In this document: positions 8,875 through 16,912 of the stretch, piece after piece
Position numbering within the stretch: the stretch's first letter is position 1
How the letters are laid out: each line of letters starts with the position of its first letter
NCBI GenBank assembly: GCA_039916225.1
Contig: JBDSLU010000330.1
Span: 1 to 30,513 of the forward strand
Length of the DNA stretch: 30,513 nucleotides
From: JBDSLU01 sp039916225
GTDB taxonomy: Bacteria > Acidobacteriota > Vicinamibacteria > Vicinamibacterales > Vicinamibacteraceae
Direction of reading: 5' to 3'
The notes under the pieces: model-generated
What the model was told of the DNA's origin: nothing
Databases searched by the model: none
What the model saw: only the letters and a program-made list of their open reading frames with translations
Translations under genes and position numbers: made by a program

Positions 8875-9822
8875 TCAATCCGCCGAGAGCAGGCGCAGCA
8901 GGCGATCCGGGCGGGTGAAATGCGCCGCCAGCTCGCCGTCGTCGCCGGGGCGGGCGGAGGCCCGGCGCGCGGTCAACGCCTTGAAGTCGCGCGCCATGTG
9001 CGCCTGATCGAAGTAGCCGGCGTCGAGCGCAACGTCGATCAGCCGATCCCGATCCGCCGCCTGCAACCGGCCGAGGATCGCGGTGAGGCGCACGACGCGA
9101 ATGAATTGCTTCGGCGTCAGCGCAGTCTCGCGGCGGAACAGGCGCTCGAGCCGACGCCGCGGCAGGCCGACCGCCAGCGCCAGTGCGTCGACGCCGATCC
9201 GTCCGCGCCGCCGCTGGATCGCGCGCACCGCCTCGGCGCACGCCGCCACTGGAAGTGCGTCCACGCCAACGCCGGGCTCGGCGCGGGTTCCGTGACGGAG
9301 GCGGAGATGGTTCGCGACGCGACGACCCGAGTGGTGCCGACCTGCTGCCCCCTGCGCGACGCGCGCGGCCGCGTGCGCCAGCAGCCAGGATTCGGCGGCC
9401 CGCAGCGCCGACGCAGGCCCTCGGGCCCGGCGGATCGCGGCGACGAGCGACGCCATCGACGCGGGCAACTCGGCGAGCGGGACCTCGCGATCCGCGGTGC
9501 CGTCGAGCGCGGCGTCGAAGAGCGCGGTGAGGCCGCCGGGACGGAAGCGCACGCCAATGGTGCAGACGCGAGCCGGCGCCTGCACGATCCACGGCCGCGA
9601 CAGTGTGCCGGCGAGGAACGCCGCCGGCTGGCGCACGGGACGCCCCTCGATAAGGCGCGCGTAGCGATCGCCGCGGTGGACGATCAGTTCGGGACAGCCG
9701 TCGGGAACCAGGCGATCGGGCGGCCGAGCCCGCCGCGCGACGCGGTCGCTGACGCTCCACACGCACTCGAGCGCCGCGGCGAGCGGAGCCGGCGCGGGCC
9801 GTTCGACGTAGTGGAGAGGCAC
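8875..9822 (-). CDS. AraC-family transcriptional regulator
   Basis: The 315-residue protein has an N-terminal sensor region with VPDGCPELIVH (39-49) and FLAGTLSRPW (69-78), a pattern seen in AraC regulators with a DUF6597-type domain. The C-terminal double HTH starts near 205 (IGVDALALAVGLPRRRLERLFRRE) and continues with LIDVALDAGYFDQAHMARDFK (261-281). The ligand is unknown. The start is a GTG at 9822-9820: the longer open frame to 10347 overlaps the upstream gene in another frame and is rejected. The start lies 11 bases after the stop of the upstream tail-anchored protein, so the two are very likely one operon. Confidence 0.88.
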   Translation of the reverse strand: MPLHYVERPAPAPLAAALECVWSVSDRVARRARPPDRLVPDGCPELIVHRGDRYARLIEGRPVRQPAAFLAGTLSRPWIVQAPARVCTIGVRFRPGGLTALFDAALDGTADREVPLAELPASMASLVAAIRRARGPASALRAAESWLLAHAAARVAQGAAGRHHSGRRVANHLRLRHGTRAEPGVGVDALPVAACAEAVRAIQRRRGRIGVDALALAVGLPRRRLERLFRRETALTPKQFIRVVRLTAILGRLQAADRDRLIDVALDAGYFDQAHMARDFKALTARRASARPGDDGELAAHFTRPDRLLRLLSAD

Positions 9823-9833
9823 GCCCGCAGTGA

Positions 9834-10307
9834 CTACGAGGCCGCTGCCGCGGCGTCCTGATCGCGCTTCCAGAGCAGCACCGCGAGCCAGACGATGAAG
9901 ACCTGCACCGGCAGCGGCAGTGTGTCGGGCAGGCTCGCCGACGCGCGCCGCGTCCAGGCCCCCGCTGGCGTGATGGCCCCGGCGTCGCGGCCATCGACGA
10001 GCAGCGTCATCGCCCGGCCCCAGGCCGACCGCGGCTGCAGCGTCCATGTCCGGCCGCCGTGCACGATCTCGAACCGCCGCCGCAGCAGGCTCGGCTTGGA
10101 CGCGCTCGCGATGACCCGGTTGTCGGGGCCGGTCAGGCGGAAGTCGCCGGACATGAAGCCCTCGCGGGTGATGGCGTACGAGGCGCCGTCGACCGACAGC
10201 ACGCCTCGCTCGCGCCAGCACGAGATGTCCAGTTCGGCGAGGCGACGGCCGTCGCGGCTGACGGTGAAGTCCCAGGAAAACCACCGCAGCTGGTCTATCT
10301 GCAGCAT
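9834..10307 (-). CDS. hypothetical protein with a C-terminal membrane segment
   Basis: I do not recognise this 157-residue protein with certainty. The body alternates short beta-like strands (FTVSRDGRRLAELDISCW, YAITREGFMSGDFRL, RRRFEIVHGGRTWTLQP) in a way that recalls LURP-one/Tubby-like barrels. It ends with one hydrophobic helix (about 129-146, LPLPVQVFIVWLAVLLW) and a short charged tail, so it may be tail-anchored. The ATG at 10307 was preferred over an in-frame start at 10370 because AGGAGGAG (minus strand, 10323-10316) lies 8 bases upstream. It precedes the AraC gene by 11 bases and probably shares its control. Confidence 0.72.
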   Translation of the reverse strand: MLQIDQLRWFSWDFTVSRDGRRLAELDISCWRERGVLSVDGASYAITREGFMSGDFRLTGPDNRVIASASKPSLLRRRFEIVHGGRTWTLQPRSAWGRAMTLLVDGRDAGAITPAGAWTRRASASLPDTLPLPVQVFIVWLAVLLWKRDQDAAAAAS

Positions 10308-10315
10308 GGTGATGG

Positions 10316-10323
10316 CTCCTCCT
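10316..10323 (-). promoter_or_regulatory. strong Shine-Dalgarno that sets the start of the tail-anchored protein
   Basis: AGGAGGAG on the minus strand is 8 bases before the ATG at 10307. It is among the best ribosome sites in the window and rules against the longer ORF starting at 10370. Confidence 0.8.
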
Positions 10324-10346
10324 GCCCTCAGCGACGAGGCTGGCCA

Positions 10347-10367
10347 CCGGCCGGTTCGCCCGGCCGG
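10347..10367 (-). terminator. hairpin after the first cytochrome c/PQQ dehydrogenase gene
   Basis: CCGGCCGG (10347-10354) and CCGGCCGG (10360-10367) form a perfect 8-bp stem with a 5-base loop. It lies 53 bases after the dehydrogenase stop and upstream of the next minus-strand gene. No U-tract follows, so termination is a positional inference. Confidence 0.4.
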
Positions 10368-10420
10368 CAAGAGTTTACGCGTCCGTCACACGCCCGCTGC
10401 CGACTGAGTGCGGTCGGCGC

Positions 10421-11866
10421 TCACGACGCCGGCACGAGACGAACGATCCGCCCCGGCGTGTCGAATATGACCAGCAGCGTGCCATCCGGCGCGTTGACGA
10501 CCTGCCGGATCCGGCCGAAGCCGCGCAGCAGCGTCTCCTGATGCGTGACCTTCCCGGCGGCGATTTCGAGTCGGACCAGCCGCTGGCCAGCCAGCCCGGC
10601 CGCGAACAGATTGCCCTTCCACTTCGGGAATTTGCTCCCGCGGTAGAAGCCGATGCCGCTGACGGCGATCGAGGGTGTCCAGTGCAACACCGGGTTGACC
10701 ATGCCGGGCGCCTCGGTGACGGTCGTCGGCGTCATCGGCGTGCCGTCGTAATTCATGCCGTAGGTCGCCACCGGCCAGCCGTAGTTCTTGCCCTTCTCGA
10801 TCAGGTTCAGTTCGTCGCCGCCGCGCGGGCCGTGCTCGGTCGCCCACAGGGCGCCGGTCGCCGGATCGACGTCGAACCCCTGCGGATTGCGGTGACCAAG
10901 GGTCCAGATCGTGTTCACGGCGCCGGGCGTGCTGACGAACGGGTTGTCCTTCGGCACCGAGCCGTCGTCGTTGACCCGGTGGATCTTGCCGTAGGGACTC
11001 TTCAGATCCTGCGGCGTGTCGAGGTGGCCGCGGTCCCCGATCGAGTAGAACAGGTGCTTGTCCTTGTCGAAGAAGAACCGGGCACCGAAGTGCGTGTTGT
11101 CCGGCCAGTAGAGATCCTGCGAGGCCTGAAACAGCGTCTGCTGCTCGGTGAGGGCGCCGTCCTTGATCTTGCCGCGGATGATGCGGGTGGTGGACGCGCC
11201 CGCGGCCGTGCCGCCGGGTTCGCTGAAGGCGAGGTAGAGCCAGCCGGTCTTGGCGTAGTCCGGGTGGAGCGCGATGTCCATCAGGCCGCCGTCCTGCTTC
11301 ACCCAGATGGCCGGCAGGCCGGTGATGGGCGGTCCGGCGACGCCATTGCGGAAGATGCGCAGGCGCCCCGAGCGCTCGGGCACGAGCAGCGCGCCGTCGG
11401 GCAGGATCTCGACGTCCCAGGGATTCTCGAGACCGTCGACGACCGTTTCGATCGTGAAGGAGGCCTTCTCGGACGTGACGACGCCGGTCGGGAGCGGCGG
11501 CGGCCCGCTGCGCGACAGCGGCGTGCTGGCGGCGCGATCGCGGAGCTCGCGGATGTAGATGACCATCGCGCGGATGTCCTGCTCGTTCAGCGTCGCGCCG
11601 AAGGGCGGCATCGGCGTGCCCGGCCAGCCATTCTTGATGCTGGCGGCGATCTCGGCGTCGCTGCCGCCGTGCGCCCAGGTCTCGTCGAGCAGGCTCGGCG
11701 CGGATCCGCCGCTGCCGTTGGGGCCGTGGCAGTTGGCGCACACCTGGCCGAAGGTGTTGACGATGCCGCGCGGCGGTTGGGCCGCCTGCGCGAAGAGACG
11801 AGGTGCGGCCGCGGCCGCCCCCAGGACAGTGGCGGCTAGCGCCAGACCAGCGAACCGTCGGGACAT
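10421..11866 (-). CDS. PQQ-dependent sugar dehydrogenase fused to an N-terminal cytochrome c domain (copy 1)
   Basis: The 481-residue periplasmic enzyme has a signal peptide (about 1-27) and a mono-haem cytochrome c domain with CANCH at 43-47 and a likely axial Met at TPMPPFG (Met86). A six-bladed glucose/sorbosone dehydrogenase propeller follows from about 125. Landmarks are GLMDIALHPDYAKTGWLYL, YSIGDRGH, KIHRVNDDGSVPKDNPFV, HRNPQGFDVDP, EHGPRGGDELNLI and NYGWPVATYG. Such enzymes oxidise sugars or alcohols and pass electrons to the attached haem. The ATG at 11866 was chosen at the signal peptide; the open frame upstream to 12190 is antisense-free but overlaps the Gfo/Idh gene. No ribosome site is seen. 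A homologue of identical length lies at 18430-19875. Confidence 0.92.
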   Translation of the reverse strand: MSRRFAGLALAATVLGAAAAAPRLFAQAAQPPRGIVNTFGQVCANCHGPNGSGGSAPSLLDETWAHGGSDAEIAASIKNGWPGTPMPPFGATLNEQDIRAMVIYIRELRDRAASTPLSRSGPPPLPTGVVTSEKASFTIETVVDGLENPWDVEILPDGALLVPERSGRLRIFRNGVAGPPITGLPAIWVKQDGGLMDIALHPDYAKTGWLYLAFSEPGGTAAGASTTRIIRGKIKDGALTEQQTLFQASQDLYWPDNTHFGARFFFDKDKHLFYSIGDRGHLDTPQDLKSPYGKIHRVNDDGSVPKDNPFVSTPGAVNTIWTLGHRNPQGFDVDPATGALWATEHGPRGGDELNLIEKGKNYGWPVATYGMNYDGTPMTPTTVTEAPGMVNPVLHWTPSIAVSGIGFYRGSKFPKWKGNLFAAGLAGQRLVRLEIAAGKVTHQETLLRGFGRIRQVVNAPDGTLLVIFDTPGRIVRLVPAS

Positions 11867-11872
11867 GGCGAC

Positions 11873-11878
11873 ATTGTA
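11873..11878 (-). promoter_or_regulatory. possible -10 box giving a leaderless dehydrogenase mRNA
   Basis: TACAAT on the minus strand ends 6 bases before the ATG at 11866. With normal -10 spacing, transcription would begin at or within a few bases of the start codon, which would explain the missing ribosome site. No clear -35 was found. Confidence 0.35.
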
Positions 11879-11883
11879 TGTTC

Positions 11884-11911
11884 GTTGACGGCGCGTGGCG
11901 GCGCCGTCAAC
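11884..11911 (-). terminator. perfect 11-bp hairpin between the Gfo/Idh and dehydrogenase genes
   Basis: GTTGACGGCGC (11884-11894) pairs exactly with GCGCCGTCAAC (11901-11911) around a 6-base loop. It is 65 bases after the Gfo/Idh stop and 17 bases before the dehydrogenase start. It may end the upstream transcript or act in the promoter or leader. An AT-rich run, not a U-tract, follows on the minus strand. Confidence 0.5.
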
Positions 11912-11976
11912 CTCACGACGCCTCCGGCCTCGGCGTTCGAGGGCGGCGGGCCGGTCACGGCCCCGCCGCATTCGCA

Positions 11977-13320
11977 CTAGACCGACGACGCGTCGGGGTG
12001 CTTGTAGGGCGCGCGATACGGCCTGGCCAGCGCCTTGTTGGCCTCGGCGTCGCCGACGATTTCGCCCTTGGCGTGATCCCAGGTCAGCGACCGTCCGAGC
12101 TTCTGCGACATGTTGGCCAGGATGCAGGCGGTCGCCGAGATGTAGCCCTGCTCGATGTCCGAGACCGGCTTCTCGCGCGACTGGATACACGTCAGCAGGT
12201 TCTTCATGTGACCGCGGATCGCCGGCGCGACGTGCTTCTCGAGATCCTTCTCGACCTTGTCGATCGGATACTCCTCGAGCTCATAGCGGACATCCACGTG
12301 CTTCGACTCGCCCTGCGTCGGGATGAAGTCGTAGCCCATGACGCCGGCCTTCAGCGTGCCCTTGTCGCCGTAGATCGTCGCCGCCCACGGGTACTTCGGA
12401 TCGGGCGCCGAGCCATAGCTGCGGTGCGTCCAGATCACCGGCAGGTCGCCGAAGCTGAAGGTGGCGGTCTGCGTGTCGGTGATGTTCGAGCGGCTGCCCT
12501 TCTGCACCAGGATGCCGCCCGACGACGAGATGCGGTTCGGCATCCCGAGGTCCATCATCCAACGGACCATGTCGAGCATGTGGACGCACATGTCGCCGAC
12601 GATGCCGTTGCCGTACTCCATGTAGGCGCGCCACTTCCGCGGGTGCACCAGATCGTTGTAGGGCCGCATCGGCGCCGGTCCGGTCCACAGCTCGTAGTCG
12701 AGGTTCGGCGGCGGCGTCGCGTCGGGCGGGTTCTGCGTCGCCCGCATGCCGTAGTAGCAGTAGATCTCGACCAGGCCGATCGTGCCGAGCTTGCCCTCGC
12801 GGACGATCTGGTCCCGCGCCTCGATCAGGTGCGGCGTGCTGCGGCGCTGCATGCCGACCTGGACGACGCGCTTGTACTTGCGCGCCGCCGCCAGCATCGC
12901 CTGGCCCTCGCGGACGTCGACGCTGATCGGCTTCTGCACGTAGATGTCGCAGCCGGCCTTGGCGGCGGCGATCATCGGCAGCGCGTGCCAGTGATCCGGC
13001 GTCGCGATCAGCGCGATGTCGACGTCCTTCTGGTCGAGCAGCTCCTGGTAGTGCTTGAAGGTGCGCGGCCGCTTCTTCGACAACTGGCGCTCGGCCACCA
13101 TGTCGGCGCACTCGTTGAGCAGGTTCGAGTCGGCGTCGCAGAGCGAGACGACCTCGACCGGCGCCACCTGCAGCAGCCGGAACAGGTCGGACTTGCCGTA
13201 CCAGCCGGTGCCGATCAGCGCCACGCGCTTCTTCATGTCGGCGAACTGTTGCGCGTAGGCGGGCATCGCGGACAGCGCGATGGCGGCCCCCGTGGTCTTC
13301 AGGAAATCGCGTCGAAGCAT
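11977..13320 (-). CDS. Tat-exported Gfo/Idh/MocA family oxidoreductase
   Basis: The 447-residue protein starts with a twin-arginine signal (MLRRDFLKTTGAAIALSAMP, RR at 3-4), so it is probably exported folded with its nucleotide. The Rossmann motif ALIGTGWYG is at about 34-42. ATPDHWHALPMI (106-117) and QKPIS (129-133, standing for EKP) follow. The C-terminal domain has GDMCVHMLDMVRWMM (242-256) and HPRKWR. The substrate is unknown; exported relatives are widespread in Acidobacteriota and Planctomycetes. AGGGAG sits only 2 bases before the ATG at 13320, closer than usual, but the Tat motif fixes this start. The PQQ-like propeller gene lies 132 bases upstream on the same strand. Confidence 0.9.
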   Translation of the reverse strand: MLRRDFLKTTGAAIALSAMPAYAQQFADMKKRVALIGTGWYGKSDLFRLLQVAPVEVVSLCDADSNLLNECADMVAERQLSKKRPRTFKHYQELLDQKDVDIALIATPDHWHALPMIAAAKAGCDIYVQKPISVDVREGQAMLAAARKYKRVVQVGMQRRSTPHLIEARDQIVREGKLGTIGLVEIYCYYGMRATQNPPDATPPPNLDYELWTGPAPMRPYNDLVHPRKWRAYMEYGNGIVGDMCVHMLDMVRWMMDLGMPNRISSSGGILVQKGSRSNITDTQTATFSFGDLPVIWTHRSYGSAPDPKYPWAATIYGDKGTLKAGVMGYDFIPTQGESKHVDVRYELEEYPIDKVEKDLEKHVAPAIRGHMKNLLTCIQSREKPVSDIEQGYISATACILANMSQKLGRSLTWDHAKGEIVGDAEANKALARPYRAPYKHPDASSV

Positions 13321-13332
13321 GGCTCCCTTTCA

Positions 13333-13352
13333 GTGTTCCGGTGACCGGACAC
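13333..13352. promoter_or_regulatory. operator-like dyad before the Tat oxidoreductase gene
   Basis: TCCGGT-G-ACCGGA (13337-13349) is a perfect 6-1-6 dyad, flanked by GTGT on the left and CACT on the right. It is centred about 23 bases before the ATG at 13320, where a repressor could block transcription or translation start. Confidence 0.4.
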
Positions 13353-13372
13353 TAGCCCGGGGCTCAGCCGAA

Positions 13373-13421
13373 TTGCAAGTTCTGCAAGTTGCTCGGAGCA
13401 CGCTCCGAGCACGCTCCGAGC
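13373..13421. repeat. direct and inverted repeats between the propeller and oxidoreductase genes
   Basis: TGCAAGTT occurs twice in tandem (13374-13381 and 13383-13390). Next, GCTCGGAGC (13391-13399) is the exact reverse complement of GCTCCGAGC (13402-13410), which is repeated at 13413-13421 with an 11-base period. The inverted pair could fold as a hairpin ending the upstream propeller gene, or the repeats could be an operator. Confidence 0.55.
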
Positions 13422-13452
13422 ACGTTGCAGCAAAGTCGCTGGGCGAACTAAA

Positions 13453-14757
13453 TCAGTTGGCAGAAATGCGGTACAGGCTCTTGGCGCCGCGCAGGTAGAG
13501 CTCGCCGTCGACGAGGGCGGGCGTCGTGTCGGTGGCGTCGTCGAGGACGTTGGTCGCCAGCACCTTGAGCGCTGGACCGGCGTCGAGCACCACGGTCGTG
13601 CCCTCACGCCCGACGACGTAGATCCGCCCGTCCGCAGCGACTGGCGAGGCGTAGACGTTCGGGATCGGCAGGCGCTCGGTGAAGCGCACCGCGCCGGTCC
13701 TGGCGTCGAGGCTGGTCAGGATGCCCGAGTTGACCTTCAGGAAGTAGACCGCGCCGCGATACAGCAGGGGCGACGGCACGTAGGGCGTGTCCTTCTCGTA
13801 GGTCCAGACCTGCGCCGGCGCCCCGGTGACATCGCCCTTGGCGTCGGCGAGGCGGATGGCGCGGGCCATACTTCCTCGAAAACCGCCCATCGCGATCACC
13901 AGCCCATCGGCGAAGACCGGCGACGGAATGGCGTTCATCGTCGTGCCGCCGGCCTGCCACAGCTGCGTGCCGGTGGTGAGGTCGTAGCCGACGACGCGGT
14001 TGGTGCCCGACAGCACGACCTGCGGCGCGCCGCCGGCGGCGACGATCAGCGGCGTCGACCACGTCGTCGGCTCGTCACGCTGGGTGCGCCACTTCTCCGT
14101 GCCGGTTGCCGCGTCGAGGGCGACGACGAAATCGGTGCCCTCGTGATCCCACGGCACGACCAGCGTGCCCTTGTGGATCGCCACCGAGCTGCCCTCGCCG
14201 AAGCCGTTGCGGGTCTGCATCTGCCCGAACGACTTCTCCCAGAGCACTTTGCCGGTGAAGTCGACGGCGTAGAGGCCGCGCGAGCCGAACCAGGCATAGA
14301 GCCGCTCGCCGTCGGTGAGGGCCGAACCGCTGGCATACGTGCCGTCGGGGTGGTGCCCCTCGTGCGGCTTCTCGAGCCGCAGCACCCGGCTCCACTTCTC
14401 CGTGCCATCGGCGCGGTTGAGGGCCATCAGCGTGAACTTCAGCGCCCCGCCATCGCCCGGCACCGCGGTCGTGACGTAGAGGGTGTCGCGCCAGACGATC
14501 GGGCTGCTCTTGCCCAACCCCGGCAAGGCGACCTTCCACTTGACGTTGCTGGTCTCGCTCCACTGGAGCGGCGGCTTCGCGGCCGGCGCCTCGCCCGTTC
14601 CGAGCGGCCCCCGCCACGTCGGCCACGCCTGGACCGCCGCGGCGGCCTGGCGCCCTGCCTGCGCGTCGAGCCGTGCGGCCCCATCCGCGAGGATCCATCC
14701 CGCCAGCGCCATCCCCGCGGCGATGACGCCCAGGCTCCGTCCGTTTTCGAACCGCAT
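13453..14757 (-). CDS. exported PQQ-binding-like beta-propeller protein
   Basis: The 434-residue protein has a signal peptide (about 8-32), then WPTWRGPLGTGEAP, the usual opening of secreted eight-bladed PQQ-like propellers. Blade motifs with the tryptophan-docking pattern recur: DGTEKWSRV, GKVLWEKSF, TGTEKWRTQ, TGTQLWQAG. Calcium and PQQ ligands of true quinoprotein dehydrogenases are not evident, and there is no haem motif, so it may be a structural or binding relative. GGGGGAG (minus strand, 14770-14764) lies 6 bases before the ATG at 14757. It is divergent from the esterase gene with only 42 bases between start codons. Confidence 0.85.
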   Translation of the reverse strand: MRFENGRSLGVIAAGMALAGWILADGAARLDAQAGRQAAAAVQAWPTWRGPLGTGEAPAAKPPLQWSETSNVKWKVALPGLGKSSPIVWRDTLYVTTAVPGDGGALKFTLMALNRADGTEKWSRVLRLEKPHEGHHPDGTYASGSALTDGERLYAWFGSRGLYAVDFTGKVLWEKSFGQMQTRNGFGEGSSVAIHKGTLVVPWDHEGTDFVVALDAATGTEKWRTQRDEPTTWSTPLIVAAGGAPQVVLSGTNRVVGYDLTTGTQLWQAGGTTMNAIPSPVFADGLVIAMGGFRGSMARAIRLADAKGDVTGAPAQVWTYEKDTPYVPSPLLYRGAVYFLKVNSGILTSLDARTGAVRFTERLPIPNVYASPVAADGRIYVVGREGTTVVLDAGPALKVLATNVLDDATDTTPALVDGELYLRGAKSLYRISAN

Positions 14758-14772
14758 CCGTAACTCCCCCGG

Positions 14773-14790
14773 GCGCGGTATGATGCGCGC
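14773..14790. promoter_or_regulatory. TATGAT box inside a small inverted repeat
   Basis: TATGAT (14779-14784) is a -10-like hexamer for the esterase gene, predicting a start near 14791, about 9 bases before its ATG. It is flanked by GCGCG (14773-14777) and CGCGC (14786-14790). The region is the only non-coding DNA between the two divergent genes. Confidence 0.35.
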
Positions 14791-14799
14791 GCTCGTCCG

Positions 14800-15810
14800 A
14801 TGCAGATTACTGCCGGTTCCAAGGTTCCGTTTAACCGTCGCGCCGTCGACCGGGCTCTACCGTCGTGGGGATTCCGCGCGCGCACCCTGTTCGCGGTTGC
14901 CGGATTCGTCCTCGGCGCCGCCGCGCTGACGGCCCAGACCCCACCTCCGGCCCCGACAGCGGCACCGACGCCTCCGCCGGCTCCGGGCCTGCCCCCGGGC
15001 GCCGATGCCTACACGCTGGGGGCCGACTCGCAGCCGCAGGCCGGTGTGCCCCGCGGCAAGGTAGAAGGCCCGTTGATCTGGAAGAGCCGGATCTTCCCGA
15101 ACACGGTGCGCGAGTACTGGATCTACGTGCCGGCCCAGTACGACGCCTCGGTGCCGGCGGCCGTCATGATCTTCCAGGACGGCCACAAGTACGTGAACGT
15201 CGATCAGGAATACCGGGCGCCGGTGGTGATGGACAACCTGATCCACCGCAAGGAGATGCCGATCACCATCGGCCTGTTCGTCAACCCCGGGCACACCGGC
15301 GAGACGCTGCCCGAGAACCGTTTCCGCGTCAGCAACCGGGCGGTCGAGTACGACACCCCGAACGCCGACTACGCGCGGATGCTCATCGAGGAACTGCTCC
15401 CGGAGCTGGCCAGGCGCTACACGCTGACCACCGATCCCGAGCGGCGGGCGCTGGTCGGGGCGAGCTCCGGCGGCATCTGCGCCTTCACCGCGGCCTGGGA
15501 GCGACCCGACTACTTCCGCAAGGTCGTCAGCCACATCGGCAGCTTCACCAACATCCGCGGCGGCTACCACTACCCGTTCCTGCTGCGACGCACCGACAAG
15601 AAGCCGCTGCGTGTGTTCCTGCAGGATGGCTCGAACGATCTCGACAACCAGTTCGGCAACTGGCCGCTGGCCAACCAGTCGATGGCCGCCGCCCTGAAGT
15701 TCAAGGGCTACGACTATCGGTTCGAGTTCGGCGACGGCGCCCACTCGCACAAGCACGGCGGGGCGATCCTGCCCGACACCCTGCGCTGGCTGTGGCGCGA
15801 CGTCCGTTAG
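14800..15810 (+). CDS. exported alpha/beta-hydrolase, putative esterase (enterochelin esterase-like, PF00756 type)
   Basis: The 336-residue protein has a hydrophobic export segment at about 29-46 after 28 mostly polar residues, then a Pro/Ala-rich linker (48-66). The catalytic domain contains YWIYVPAQYD, VMIFQDGHKYV, the nucleophile elbow GASSGG (Ser222), FLQDGSNDLDN (Asp276 or Asp280) and GAHSHKHGG (a His at 315-319). The same family includes feruloyl and siderophore esterases; the substrate is not determined. The ATG at 14800 is the only ATG, GTG or TTG before the export segment, so it is retained although no ribosome site is seen. The GYF_2 genes follow after 19 bases and are probably co-transcribed. 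Confidence 0.85.
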   Translation: MQITAGSKVPFNRRAVDRALPSWGFRARTLFAVAGFVLGAAALTAQTPPPAPTAAPTPPPAPGLPPGADAYTLGADSQPQAGVPRGKVEGPLIWKSRIFPNTVREYWIYVPAQYDASVPAAVMIFQDGHKYVNVDQEYRAPVVMDNLIHRKEMPITIGLFVNPGHTGETLPENRFRVSNRAVEYDTPNADYARMLIEELLPELARRYTLTTDPERRALVGASSGGICAFTAAWERPDYFRKVVSHIGSFTNIRGGYHYPFLLRRTDKKPLRVFLQDGSNDLDNQFGNWPLANQSMAAALKFKGYDYRFEFGDGAHSHKHGGAILPDTLRWLWRDVR

Positions 15811-15829
15811 GCGATCCGGAGCACCCGTC

Positions 15830-16912
15830 ATGACCTGGTATTACGCGCTCGGCAATGAACGACAGGGCCCCGTCGACGACGCGACGCTCGACCGCCTGAT
15901 CGCCACCGGCGTGGTGTCGCCGGAGACGCTGGTGTGGAAGGCCGGCATGGCCGACTGGCAGCCGCTGGCGCAGGCGCGCCCGCAGGCCGCACTGCTGCCG
16001 GTGCCGATCGTGCCCCCGCCGCCGGCGGCGATCACGCCCGCGGCATCCGAGCCGTCGACGCAGCCCCGCTTCTCGACACCGACACCCACCCCCACCCCGA
16101 CGCCCGCACCCGCCCAGGGCGGGTTCGGTGCCGGCCCGAGCGGCGGGTACGGAGCCGGTAGCGCTGGCGCCGCCGGTTGGAACCAGGCCGGCTATGCCGC
16201 CCCAGAGACCGCCGATCAGCTCTATGCACGCGTCATCGCCGAGAACCGCACCTTCGCCATCGGCGACGTGATCGGCCGCGGCTGGGAGCTGGTGTCCGGC
16301 AACTTCGGCCTCGCCATCGGCGTGGCCGCGATCTGGATCATCAGCAACGTCGCCGGGGCCATCCCGTGCCTCGGCATCCTCATCAGCCTGGCGGTCACCC
16401 CGATCCTGCAGGCCGGCGTCTACCGCGTGATGCTGAAGCTGCACCGCGGCGAACCGGCCGAGTTCGGCGACGCCTTCACGCCGTTCTCGACGTCCTACCT
16501 GCAGCTGTTCCTGTTCACGTTCGTACAGCTGATCCTGATCGGCGTCTCCCTCATCCCGGGCTACGCGCTCATCTTCATGGGAAACATGCTGGCCCAGCGC
16601 AGCGAGGGCGCGAGCCTGGTGCTCTCGATGCTCGGCCTGCTGGTCATGCTGCCGCCCGCCATCTACCTGGGCGTGTCGTGGTCCTTGGCCATGCCGCTGA
16701 TCGTCGACAAGGGCCTCGATTTCTGGCCGGCGATGGAGCTGAGCCGGAAGGTCGCCGCCAAGCGCTTCTTCTCGGTGTTCGGCCTGCTCTTCCTCTGCGG
16801 GCTGATCGTCTTCGCCGGGGTCATCGCGCTCTGCCTGGGAGTCTTCGTCGCCGCACCGCTCGCCCTGGCCGCGTTCGCGGTGGGCTATGACGCGCTGTTC
16901 GGCCGCCGATGA
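15830..16912 (+). CDS. GYF_2-domain membrane protein (first of a tandem pair)
   Basis: The 360-residue protein starts with a GYF_2/DUF4339 module (1-50: WYYALGNERQGPVDDATLDRLI, TLVWKAGMADWQPL). A Pro/Thr/Gly-rich linker covers about 54-125. The C-terminal part (about 145-357) has around five or six hydrophobic helices, with LEFWPAMELS-like membrane-protein motifs (LDFWPAMELSRKVAAKRFF). GYF-type modules usually bind proline-rich peptides; its partner here is unknown, though the protein carries its own proline-rich linker. GGAG at 15818-15821 lies 8 bases before the ATG. The stop overlaps the next start as ATGA. Confidence 0.83.
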   Translation: MTWYYALGNERQGPVDDATLDRLIATGVVSPETLVWKAGMADWQPLAQARPQAALLPVPIVPPPPAAITPAASEPSTQPRFSTPTPTPTPTPAPAQGGFGAGPSGGYGAGSAGAAGWNQAGYAAPETADQLYARVIAENRTFAIGDVIGRGWELVSGNFGLAIGVAAIWIISNVAGAIPCLGILISLAVTPILQAGVYRVMLKLHRGEPAEFGDAFTPFSTSYLQLFLFTFVQLILIGVSLIPGYALIFMGNMLAQRSEGASLVLSMLGLLVMLPPAIYLGVSWSLAMPLIVDKGLDFWPAMELSRKVAAKRFFSVFGLLFLCGLIVFAGVIALCLGVFVAAPLALAAFAVGYDALFGRR

